Shown: piece by piece, positions 55,243-64,000 of the stretch | Position numbering within the stretch: position 1 is the first letter of the stretch | Layout of the letters: each line of letters starts with the position of its first letter | Origin: Ascarosepion bandense | Lineage: Eukaryota > Mollusca > Cephalopoda > Sepiida > Sepiidae | Assembly: GCA_037127315.1 (NCBI GenBank) | Contig: JBBBDQ010000346.1 | Location: 5,913,501 to 5,977,500, forward strand | Length of the DNA: 64,000 nt | Direction: 5' to 3' | The notes under the pieces: model-generated | Databases searched by the model: none | What the model was told of the DNA's origin: nothing | Seen by the model: the letters and a program-made list of their open reading frames with translations, nothing else | Made by a program: the position numbers and the translations under genes

Positions 55243-55800
55243 TATGTGCCTCAAGACGTAGGTGATCATGGCTCTTCACCACTTCCGGTTCTTTATAGTT
55301 CTTAATACATTTTTTTGCTATTTCTCTTAAATCCTGTTCCGCTATCCATCTACTCAATCTCATTAAGTATGTCATGTGTTGTTTTTCTCTGTCCTTCTTG
55401 TGTTCAGTATATCTAGTGAGCATCAGATTTTCCAAGCCCCCTTTCTCTATCATGTACCCTATAAATTTTAACTATCTCTTCCTGATGTTAAGTATCAGTT
55501 AATTGTCATCCGTGGTAAACGCTTGGGGAGAAGATTTTCCCGCAGTAGGTTGCTATTAATTTCTGCTGTAGCCTGGTTGCCAATCAAGGCTATACAGCTC
55601 AATATGTCCTGTTATTTAATCCGTAGTTGGAGGGAGAAGCAACGGATTAATATCTTTCCTAAAGGTATTTGTGCGTAAATGAATGCAACGAATTCAACTG
55701 GAATTCGAACTCTGGCTTTTCGATATGAAGTTTCTTTTTTGTTTCCATTTGGTCCATAATATCCGTAGCATCTTTCTGTTGCTTTTGCTATATTTTCTTG
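55243..55800 (-). pseudogene. RTE-like LINE fragment interrupted by a SINE
   Basis: Left part 55243-55503 on the minus strand reads blocks like MIEKGGLENLMLTRYTEHKK and TYLMRLSRWIAEQDLREIAK. The next part in the same element order, ATATCCGTAGCATCTTTCTG, resumes at 55736-55800. SINE-A fills the gap. Confidence 0.7.
55505..55735 (-). repeat. SINE-A copy nested in an RTE-like fragment
   Basis: Minus-strand SINE-A from GGGAGAAGATTTTCCCGCAG to GAATTCGAACTCTGGC. Its hairpin end is shortened. Confidence 0.7.
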
Positions 55801-55944
55801 CAACTTGAATGTACACTTTGGTTATGGGAATTTGGACGCTGATTCCACTGGAGGATGCGTGTGGTCAGGCGATTAGCCCCATTCGAGGAAACCCTCAGCT
55901 CATTCATGTTGTATAAGCACCGCACTGATTGTATACATACTTAT

Positions 55945-56245
55945 AGTCAGTCAGTTAAGTGCCAGACGGGATGCACTCTGTGGCGATCAGGTCTCGAAAG
56001 AGACGTAACTGACTGGGCAGAAGATTTTCCCACAGTAGGTTTGCATTAATTTCTGCGGTAGACTTGTGCTGAAAAAATCTATAGAACCCAATCTGCCTTG
56101 ATATCTAACCCATAGCTCTAGGGAGAATAGGTGGATTAATACCTTTCAAAAGGGTATTTGCACGTAAGCGAATGAAACGAATACAACTGGAATTCGAACT
56201 CGTTTCTCCGATTTCTCGTTCCGAGTCGATATACCTATTAAGCCT
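55945..56245 (-). repeat. SINE-A copy
   Basis: Minus strand; AGTCAGTCAGTTAAGTGCC at 55946, CTCGAAAGAGACG hairpin at 55992-56004, B-box region GGAATTCGAACTC near 56189-56201. Confidence 0.8.
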
Positions 56246-56299
56246 GAAAAAATAAAAATCCGCCCCAAAATCAACTGATCAACATCTAAACCTAGATAC

Positions 56300-58230
56300 G
56301 AAGAATAGTCATCAGATCAGTGTAGTCTTTACTCTCTAGTATTCAGTACAAAGCCAATTTTTTCATTTATTTTTGTTCACAATGTTTTTTGACTTGTTTT
56401 GAATTATGAACAAAAATACTTACAACCAGTGGCACTGTATTAAAGACATAGAACGTCTATATAAAGTTTTTTTGATTTTGCATGTTTTGAATTCGAATTA
56501 TGCACAAAAATAATTAAGACCAGTGGCACTACTAAAGACATAGAACGTCTTTTTTAAGTTTTTTTTTTTGATTTTGCATGTTTTGAATTCGAATTATGAA
56601 TAAAAATAATTAAGACCAGTGGCACTGTACTAAAGACATAGAACGTCTATATAAAGTTTTTTTTTATTTTGCATGTTTTGAATTCGAATTATGCACAAAA
56701 ATAATTAAGACCAGTGGCACTACTAAAGACATAGAACGTCTATATAAAGTTTTTTTTTTGATTTTGCATGTTTTGAATTCGAATTATGAATAAAAATAAT
56801 TAAGACCAGTGGCACTGTACTAAAGACATAGAACGTCTATATAAAGTTTTTTTTTTTGATTTTGCATGTTTTGAATTCGAATTATGCACAAAAATAATTA
56901 AGACCAGTGGCACTACTAAAGACATAGAACGTCTATATAAAGTTTTTTTTTTGATTTTGCATGTTTTGAATTCGAATTATGCACAAAAATAATTAAGACC
57001 AGTGGCACTACTATAGACATAGATCGTCTATATAAAGTTTTTTTTTTGATTTTGCATGTTTTGAATTCGAATTATGAATAAAAATAATTAAGACCAGTGG
57101 CACTGTACTAAAGACATAGAACGTCTATATAAAGTTTTTTTTTTGATTTTGCATGTTTTGAATTCGAATTATGCACAAAAATAATTAAGACCAGTGGCAC
57201 TACTAAAGACATAGAACGTCTATATAAAGTTTTTTTTTTGATTTTGCATGTTTTGAATTCGAATTATGAATAAAAATAATTAAGACCAGTGGCACTGTAC
57301 TAAAGACAGAGAACGTCTATATAAAGTTTTTTTTTTTGATTTTGCATGTTTTGAATTCGAATTATGCACAAAAATAATTAAGACCAGTGGCACTACTAAA
57401 GACATAGAACGTCTATATAAAGTTTTTTTTTTGATTTTGCATGTTTTGAATTCGAATTATGCACAAAAATAATTAAGACCAGTGGCACTACTATAGACAT
57501 AGATCGTCTATATAAAGTTTTTTTTTTTGATTTTGCATGTTTTGAATTCGAATTATGAATAAAAATAATTAAGACCAGTGGCACTGTACTAAAGACATAG
57601 AACGTCTATATAAAGTTTTTTTTTGATTTTGCATGTTTGAATTCGAATTATGCACAAAAATAATTAAGACCAGTGGCACTACTAAAGACATAGAACGTCT
57701 ATATAAAGTTTTTTTTTGATTTTGCATGTTTTGAATTCGAATTATGCACAAAAATAATTAAGACCAGTGACACTACTAAAGACATAGAACTTCTATATAA
57801 AGTTTTTTTTTTGATTTTGCATGTTTTTAATTCGAATTATGCACAAAAATAATTAAGACCAGTGGCACTGTACTAAAGACATAGAACGTCTATATAAATT
57901 TTTTTTTCTTTTTCAAAGTTTTGAATTCGAATTATGCACAAAAATAATTAAGACCAGTGGCACTGCTAAAGACATAGAACGTCTATATAAAGATTTTTTT
58001 TGTTTTTGAATGTTTTGAATTATAATGTTTTGAATTATTTTTGTTGATAATTCGAATTCAAATAATACAAAAACAAAACCTATACATAGACGTTCTATGT
58101 CTTCAGTGCAATACCAATCTTTTCAATTATTTTTGTTCATAATTATAATTCAAAACATGCAAAAACAAAACAAATTACATTCACATAGACGTTCTATGTA
58201 AACATTTTTGCATATTTTGTAATTATAATT
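56300..58230. repeat. 95-bp satellite array with higher-order repeat and inverted ends
   Basis: About 17 units of 94-98 bp from 56425 to 58020, each CCAGTGGCACT...AAGACATAGAACGTCTATATAAAG, a T-run, GATTTTGCATGTTTTGAATTC and GAATTATG. Units alternate between GTACTAAAG/ACTAAAG and GCACA/GAATA forms. A five-unit block of 480 bp repeats (56711-57190 and 57191-57669), marked by a variant CTATAGACATAGATCGTC at 57009 and 57489. Both ends carry inverted partial units (near 56340-56395 and 58045-58200). Minus-strand open frames in it are not genes. Confidence 0.9.
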
Positions 58231-58254
58231 TTTAATTAAAACATATTTCGTGAA

Positions 58255-58690
58255 TCAGCTTTTTATTGTTGGGTAATGGTGAGCAAACTTGATTCTTGCT
58301 AGATCATTTGCGACTAAGTAGTGAGTTCAATCAACACTAAGTGGTCCTCTCTTTCTGTCTTGTACCACACTAAACTACACTAATAAAAACCATTAGGCAC
58401 TTCGAGGTGTTGTAATCGTTACCAAACTAGTCTCGCTAGAACAGTTAAGTTCTGAGTTGTAAATTGTATCCTAAATGCGTGCACTATATTGTTAGCGTTG
58501 TTTCACATCTAAGCTACGATTTTAAAATCATTATGGTACCTCGACCTGTGTAATGGTTGCAAGCCTCTCTCGCTAGATCATTCATCTGAGAATTTGTTTC
58601 GATCCTCATTAGGTGACCCATACATTTGACTTTGAGCCACATCTAAACTATGCTTAGAAAACCACTATAATCAGTGGAGGATTTCAGTAA
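58255..58690 (+). repeat. SINE-C, three diverged tandem copies
   Basis: Three units with TCTCGCTAGA and tRNA-like B-box regions: near 58322 (GTGAGTTCAATCAACAC), 58455 (CTGAGTTGTAAATTGTATCC) and 58590 (TTTGTTTCGATCCTCATTAG). Unit spacing is about 130-165 bp. Confidence 0.6.
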
Positions 58691-58739
58691 TCTGACAAAT
58701 AAGGGGAAACTTGGAAAATCCGGTTAAATTTCCAAATCT

Positions 58740-58870
58740 TGTTTTCGGGCACTCCCGCTATTCATCTCGATATTCATTGCGTGGTGCCCCGCCCTCATCA
58801 ACTGAATTGTGCAACTAGATTAGCAACTGGGTTCCACCCTTTTACCGTCAAAATAGGAATTGAAATTTAA
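58740..58870 (+). pseudogene. Jockey-like LINE fragment
   Basis: CATRLATGFHPFTVKIGIE-like reading near 58812-58868, preceded by GTGGTGCCCCGCCC; matches the ATRLATGSHPFTV block. Confidence 0.5.
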
Positions 58871-59280
58871 TTTAGTTGTTATATTTGATGATGAGGTTAG
58901 CCGTTTTAAAATTTGTGTGATAGATGATTAATTTAATTTTTTGTTTAAGTCGGCAGGAGTTGCGTTTTTTTTAAGTTAAGATTCGTCCTGTTTGCATTTG
59001 ATTTTTTGTAGAAAATATTAATGTTATTGTTATTATCAGTGCGTTTACTGTTGTTATTGTTCAAGTTTGAAAGAAAAAGTTTAATGTGGTAGTCAAACAA
59101 ATAATTTGGAAATCCGTTGTTGACATATGTTTCTTTCGAATAGAGAAGTTCTTAGAAGAAAAGCGAGCGGGAAGACGAATTATCGTTGACTCTCGTGAGG
59201 AAATTTTTAATAACACCAAATTTAATCAAAATAATTATTGGCGATTATCAACCTGAATACTTATAACGTGACGTTAAAAT
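58871..59280. other. Spacer
   Basis: No gene recognised. Confidence 0.35.
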
Positions 59281-60260
59281 ACTTAAACCCGGATACCCCT
59301 TACGACCTATCATTTCTTATATGCCAGCACCCAAACACCTTGTGTCTAAATTCTTGAATGATACCATCACCCCATACTTACCGCCTAACTATAGCATCAA
59401 GTCCACCCACGAATTCCTTCAAATTCTTAAATCCAGAACCCCAAACCATTCTTCACTTCGAAAACATCATCTAAAATTACGCAACCACTGCCGACTTAAA
59501 CAAAAAAATTAAATTAATCATCTATTATAGAAACTTTAAAACGGCCAACCTAAACTTCAAAAATAACAATTCACCTGCAAAACCTAAACTACAACGAACC
59601 AATATTATTTACGAATTCACACACCCCTTGAAAAACTGTGTACTTATTCGTAAATAATTATATCGGGTATACAACTACGAAACTGACTCGAAGACTCACG
59701 CTGCATCTCTCTGAACAGAGCTCAATTCAATCCTATTTAAAAACACACGGAGACCCACTAACATTGGTAGTTTTTTAACACCAAAATATTTTTTAAAATC
59801 TTAAAACTGCAATAAGAACTTTGGTAAAAAAAAGTTACTGAAACATTAGGTTTAATGTCCCAGAAATTCAATCGCTGTTGTTCTCAAAGGCAATTGCTGT
59901 TGTTCTCATGACCCAGTCGATATAGGCGTTGGTTAGTTCCGGTGACTTGACGCAAAGTGTTGTAAGTTCAATACCAGAATACAGCAGTGGTGAACAAATA
60001 ACATCGAGAGTAGGGTTAAAGGAGAGATAACTCGTGACTACCAAAAGCGATTTGCACAAGCAATAAGAATGATATACCCCATTAATCGTAAGAAATGGTT
60101 CGGTTCGAAATTCCTGGCACCTGAAGAAAGCCGAAGCGTACTGCGATCGAAACGTCGTAAAAATAGCAAGCAAGATGACGACAATAGGCCGAATAATTTA
60201 AAATGTTTATTTTTGAAATTAAAAAAAAACAACAAAAATAAAACAACAAAAACGGTGAAC
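59281..60260 (+). pseudogene. Penelope-like retroelement, internally deleted
   Basis: Two protein parts on the plus strand. (1) 59285-59512: PGYPLRPIISYMPAPK, FLNDTITPYLPPNYSIKST, EFLQILKS, the RT finger-palm region typical of Penelope-like elements. (2) 59595-59760: RTNIIYEFTHPLKNCVLI, then after a one-base shift YIGYTT at 59659-59676, KLTRRLTLHL and LKTHGDP, the GIY-YIG endonuclease. The RT catalytic YxDD and thumb between them are gone. Downstream, 60115-60155 has a CTGAAGA...GAAACGTC sequence, possibly the element's terminal region. GIY-YIG nicking plus RT is the known Penelope retrotransposition mechanism. Confidence 0.75.
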
Positions 60261-61059
60261 TTGCAGTCTTATTAGTGTCCGGTTTGAAATTACTCGTAAA
60301 AAGTATCTAATGTAAGTCTTTGTATGTGTTTCGTTTGCGTATTTGTTTCGTATATTCGACGAATTACATTTGATTTCTGTTAGTTGAGGCTCTTACACGT
60401 TACGTAGCATGAATATCTTTGAAAGACTAAGGCAACAAACTCTCTCTACAATTTTTGTTTAACAGAGATTGAAAATAATTTTTAAAAATTCCCCTGTCGA
60501 AAAGAAATATCTCTTCCTAACCAGTTACAGCTAATACATTGTTCGCGTTGTAACATCGGTTGCCGTGCAATCACTGAAGTTGAGCAATGTCGAGTCTGGT
60601 CAGTAACTAGATGAGTGTCTGCTTGTGAATAACCGATGCTGTAAGCTGGGATGTGCGGTGGGTGTAATCATCAATGGCTAGGAATTGTTAATTGCAGAAT
60701 CGAGTTCCAATTTCTATTTGGTTTGTTGTATTCACTAAGTCAAAAATGCTTTTGGGAAAAAAGAATTAACATCTTCTCAAGTCCAGCAGTTGGTTAATTT
60801 GTCAAACTTGTATCAATAAAACTACGTCCACTCCTACAAAAATATTTAGGGTCTAAATATCCGCTACTTTTAAAAATAACTGAAAAGTTTGATAAACCCT
60901 AGAAAACGAATCAATCAATAAACCAATCAATTATATTAGCGGGCCCGTGCCGTCAAGTATGACAGCAAAAAAATTTACATGTTCCGTCTAAAATGACAGC
61001 AACATATATATTGTTGCACCTACTGTTGAATATTTTACATTAAGACGAAAGAAAAAACT
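60261..61059. other. Spacer with a decayed SINE-A copy
   Basis: 60650-60800 (plus) resembles SINE-A: GGATGTGCGGTGGGTGTAAT, CGAGTTCCAATTTC and CACTAAGTCAAAAATGC. Otherwise no feature. Confidence 0.45.
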
Positions 61060-61108
61060 TACCCCTCTCTAGCGTGTCAGGAGGGAAACCTTGCAATAGG
61101 ATGCTTAA

Positions 61109-61152
61109 CCGTACTGTTGAGCTGTGATACAGCGAAACAGATCTGTCTGGGG
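61109..61152 (+). ncRNA. Hammerhead-like ribozyme motif, SINE-B unit 1
   Basis: Stem I CCGTA (61109-61113) with TGGGG (61148-61152), one mismatch; core CTGTTGA (61114-61120, A6 changed to T); stem II GCTGT-GAT-ACAGC perfect (61121-61133); GAA (61134-61136); stem III ACAGA/TCTGT self-complementary (61137-61146); cleavage base C at 61147 in GTC. Confidence 0.6.
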
Positions 61153-61416
61153 ATGACTTTTTACGCCCTCACACCCTGATTGAACACTCTAGAAGAATGG
61201 TAGATTTTGAAAAACAGTAGTTACACTAGCATCTAGGCATTGTTCATTCAGTAATGAATTAAAACACTCACACTACTGGCGTATGAATACACGGTATATC
61301 ACACACTAAAATTCTGCCCTTTTTTTTACCGAGCGCCCATGACTCAGAGGTAGAATCGCCGACTGACACCGATTCGGTCGGGTTTCAATTCTGAGTAAAA
61401 GCAATCGGATGTCTAA

Positions 61417-61460
61417 CCGTAGTGATAAGCTGTGATACAGCGAAACAGATCAGTCTGCGG
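61417..61460 (+). ncRNA. Hammerhead-like ribozyme motif, SINE-B unit 2
   Basis: Stem I CCGTA (61417-61421) pairs fully with TGCGG (61456-61460); core GTGATAA (61422-61428, C3 and G8 changed); stem II GCTGT-GAT-ACAGC perfect; GAA 61442-61444; stem III nearly palindromic; GTC cleavage base at 61455. Confidence 0.6.
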
Positions 61461-61462
61461 AT

Positions 61463-61507
<45 letters not shown>

Positions 61508-61594
61508 TTCCTTCATCATGCACCGATAGTCTCCGACTGATGTCAAATCAAATCGGTTGGATTTCAAACCTGGCTGGATCAATAGGATGTCTTA

Positions 61595-61634
61595 CCGTAC
61601 TGATAAGATGTTATACCGCGAAATGGGTCTGCAG
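61595..61634 (+). ncRNA. Hammerhead-like ribozyme motif, SINE-B unit 3
   Basis: CCGTA (61595-61599), core CTGATAA (61600-61606, G8 changed), stem II GATGT-TAT-ACCGC partly paired, GAAA (61620-61623), shortened stem III, GTC with cleavage base at 61629. The most decayed of the three. Confidence 0.5.
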
Positions 61635-61640
61635 ATGGCT

Positions 61641-61976
61641 ATATATATAACAAATACAACAAAACAGTGCCCCGCAATTAAACATTTATTCACGCTTACA
61701 CTACAAATAAAAATAAATCAAGCAACTACCCAATAAAAATAAAAATTACGAAAAAGAAAACCCAACCAATTATAAACAAAAAAAAAATATAAATAAAGAA
61801 TAATCAACCAATCACAAACAAGACCACCTTCACAAAATCTTACCATATTCTATATCAATATGAAAAAAACCGTGACTTAACAGCAAGCAGCCTTGATGAG
61901 TGAGAACATCATAACAGTGTCTTCACGAAACTTCGAAATCGGCATGAATAATGTGTCTGTATTAAAGAGACAAACC

Positions 61977-62057
<81 letters not shown>

Positions 62058-62282
62058 TAAATTTGGTTTATTTAAAATTAATATAGTTTACATTACAACG
62101 CGAAAATTGCTGTTTCGAGATTATATATATATGAATCGTATAGTGGAATTGAATCAAAATCGATGAAAACAATTTTGAAGTATAATGACGAAATGAAATT
62201 TCGCAATCAGTGTAAAAAGTTTTTATGGCCAACGAAAGGTGACGGAAAAGTTGTAACGGACGAGTGTGAAAACAAAAACAGC
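61641..62282. other. A-rich spacer with (CA)n(TA)n
   Basis: CA then TA tract at 61988-62053. No gene recognised. Confidence 0.5.
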
Positions 62283-62442
62283 TAACACGAACCTTCTGAT
62301 CTGCTCAGCACTAATCTATATATACACGATACTTTGGCCATCAGATTAAACAAACGGATCTCGATATGTAAAGTCACAAGAAGAAACACGTGTAGCGGCA
62401 CAAATACTATTATGAAGACTTAATGTATTATACAAAAAGCAA

Positions 62443-62499
<57 letters not shown>

Positions 62500-62530
62500 C
62501 TCCATTTTAAATAAAACGTTCACGGCTTTT
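62283..62530. repeat. Relative of the 10.1-kb hammerhead repeat, with (TAA)n
   Basis: Reverse complement of 10.09-10.21 kb: GAAACACGTGTAGCGGCAC (stem III and cleavage region of the ribozyme) at 62389-62407, ACTTAATGTATTATA, then a (TAA)n insert at 62443-62498, then AACGTTCACGGCTTTTC. The CTGANGA half is lost here. Confidence 0.6.
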
Positions 62531-62585
62531 CGCGTTGTTTTTTTCTTCTATAGCAATATCTCTTGTCGGAAAAAAACTATTTCTG

Positions 62586-62623
<38 letters not shown>

Positions 62624-63393
62624 CAACCCCCTGTCAAGGTTTCCTTTCGGGGCAGTTACTAAAATTAATGCGATCCATGCTACGTAGTCTCCTGTTTTGT
62701 TTTTTTTTTTCATTCTGATTCAGTAGTGTATCGTGTACAATTTTTCAAGCATGTAACTTTACTGTTAAGTCATTTGGCATTTGCTATCATTCAAATAACA
62801 TTACTTGCAAGAATCACCTCTGTTATGTCCAAATGCCGTTTTCAAGGGAATGGGTTTTCTTTTTTATGTCTTCGTGGCACATTGCATTCAATTTATTCCC
62901 ATTCATACTGAATTCTATTATGCCTTTGCCCACAAGAGAGAAAAAAAATCAATGACCAACATATGTACTCTAGTGGGCTATTGGTGACCTTCTCGGATAC
63001 AATGGGCGTCTAGCTTTCTATCAACCAATAAATTCATGAGAACACTACTCTTGCAGATGTATGCTTTTTGTATCTTTTCATGCATGTAGACATGCCCTTT
63101 CCATTCACTGTAGTATGGCTATCCTTAAGAAAGGCATGAATCCAACTCTTTTATAATACTATTGTGTTAAGAAACAGGAAAATGGAGCACCCAAAATGAC
63201 AGCCAATCGAAGTGTTTTACTGAGCGAAATACATTTCAAATGTCAACTCCCAAATCGAGGAATACTTCTTTAGTTGCGTGTTTCTTGCTTTATGAAATTG
63301 GCATCAAGGACCCGTAAAATCTGGGTATTTTGTAGCTGAAGCAATTTCTGTGTGAGTCTTCTAGTAAAATTATTGCCTAGCTGATTATTAATG
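62531..63393. other. Spacer with (TA)n tract
   Basis: TA tract 62586-62619. No gene or repeat recognised in the remainder. Confidence 0.45.
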
Positions 63394-63646
63394 TTCGTTG
63401 AGGTGCAGTGGTTATCAACTCGGAATGAGAAATAGGAGAAACGAATTCTATTTGAATTCGTTGCATTCACTTTAACCCATTTCTACCCACTTTAGCTGTG
63501 ACCAGAGTTTATATCTAAACTTATATATAAAAGGAATTTTGTCTGTCTGTGTGTGTGTGTGCGCGCGTCTCTGTGTGTGCGTCTCTCAGTTGAATAGCAT
63601 AGCAGGCTGAGTCCTATGGCCATGGTTTACAACCAGTCGACTGCAT
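63394..63646 (+). repeat. SINE-A copy split by a Helitron end
   Basis: 63394-63513 carries the head and middle of SINE-A; 63595-63646 carries the later part ending ACCAGTCGACTGCA. The break between them is the Helitron-type fragment. Confidence 0.65.
63514..63594 (+). mobile_element. Helitron-type 5' end fragment
   Basis: A|TCTAAACTTATATATAAAAG and GGAATTTTGTCTGTCTGTG match the 5' terminus of the copies at 16.9 and 32.7 kb. Only about 80 bp are present, without the CTAG end. Confidence 0.65.
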
Positions 63647-63962
63647 CGCCCGGTTCACACTCCACCCTCGTCTATTGAACAGGTGAAGAGGCTCATCCCT
63701 TGTTCCCTGTTTAAGATGTGGTTTCCGGCTTTCTCTTTTCCAATCTTTTCACTCTTTTCTCTTTTTTCAATTGGAGTAGATAGACTAAACTATCGCCCGG
63801 TTAGCACTCCACCCACCTCTATTGAACAGGTGAAGAGGCTCATCCCTTGTTCCCTGTTTAAGATGTGGTTTCCGGCTTTCTCTTTTCCAATCTTTTCACT
63901 CTTACGTAGCCCCCTGCGCATCAGTGGCGTTACCGCCTTGCTCGGGGTGATATGATTTTAAA
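63647..63962 (+). repeat. Two-unit VNTR element with LINE tail
   Basis: Starts inside a unit (ATCGCCCGGTTCACACTCC), then a full unit from 63769, then CGTAGCCCCCTGCGCATCAG and CGCCTTGCTCGGGGTGATATGATT with a following A-run. Joined at its left edge to the broken SINE-A. The apparent 90-codon open frame is the repeat itself. Confidence 0.8.
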
Positions 63963-64000
63963 AAAAAAGAAAAAGAAAGAAATGGAAACCTATTACGGGA

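Larger units (their letters stand above)
61060..61640 (+). repeat. SINE-B tandem array with repeated hammerhead-like motifs
   Basis: Three partial-to-full units. Unit 2 is the most complete: GTTCATTCAGTAATGAATT near 61247, tRNA-like head with A-box-like TGACTCAGAGGTAGAATC (61340-61357) and B-box-like CGGGTTTCAATTC (61380-61392), hammerhead-like motif 61417-61460, TA tail 61468-61503. Units 1 and 3 keep their hammerhead-like motif. Predicted cleavage sites are 308 bp (61147 to 61455) and 174 bp (61455 to 61629) apart. A dispersed copy lies at 4.64-4.90 kb. The layout resembles tRNA-derived SINEs with ribozymes in Schistosoma and tandem retrozymes. Confidence 0.75.

Noticed and set aside
57396..57751. 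Minus-strand repeat-containing open frames
   Set aside because: Frames run through the 95-bp satellite only because some units have compatible lengths.
60115..60165. CTGAAGA...GAAACGTC as another hammerhead
   Set aside because: The stem II region does not pair next to the core, stem III is at most two pairs and stem I does not pair. Kept only as a possible terminal region of the Penelope-like element.

Overview
This window looks like gene-poor, repeat-dense nuclear DNA of an invertebrate animal, most likely a mollusc and plausibly an octopod cephalopod. That assignment is inferred: the sequence shows very many (TA)n microsatellites, abundant tRNA-derived SINEs and several old LINE families of a kind I associate with cephalopod genomes, but no host gene or ribosomal sequence fixes the species. 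I found no convincing host protein-coding exon. Every coding region I recognise is a decayed mobile-element gene.

Layout. 0-12 kb: SINE-A copies, a decayed RTE-like LINE end, microsatellites, foldback repeats carrying hammerhead-ribozyme-like motifs, a Helitron-type element (6.6-7.3 kb) and an unclassified repeat family U. 12-18 kb: a jockey-like LINE end, a mariner-like MITE, a six-unit VNTR element, a Penelope-like fragment, an RTE-like LINE end and a second Helitron. 18-29 kb: an R4/Dong-like fragment, SINEs, the longest jockey-like LINE copy (20.0-21.6 kb), a solo LTR and two RTE-like LINE ends. 29-38 kb: a 169-bp tandem repeat, a solo LTR, a mariner transposase remnant, a third Helitron, a U-repeat inverted pair, another LINE end and a two-unit VNTR element. 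38.3-51.6 kb: the dominant structure, three head-to-tail copies of an R4/Dong-like non-LTR retrotransposon (reverse transcriptase, CCHC finger, restriction-like endonuclease) separated by TAA microsatellites. 51.6-64 kb: LINE and SINE fragments, a mariner HTH remnant, a tRNA-Leu-like relic, a 95-bp satellite with a 480-bp higher-order repeat, a Penelope-like element with a GIY-YIG domain, and a tandem tRNA-headed repeat in which each unit carries a hammerhead-like ribozyme (61.1-61.6 kb).

Working together. The autonomous elements (R4-like, RTE-like, jockey-like, Penelope-like, mariner-like) are all broken here, and several short families look like their dependants: the VNTR element ends with the same 3' tail as the jockey-like LINE, the MITE keeps a broken DNA-binding domain, and the SINEs have pol III-like boxes. 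The two results most worth pursuing are (1) hammerhead-like self-cleaving motifs in several unrelated repeat families, including a retrozyme-like tandem array about 308 bp apart, and (2) the R4-like tandem array, whose second and third copies share the same inactivating mutations and so arose by DNA duplication rather than by retrotransposition.
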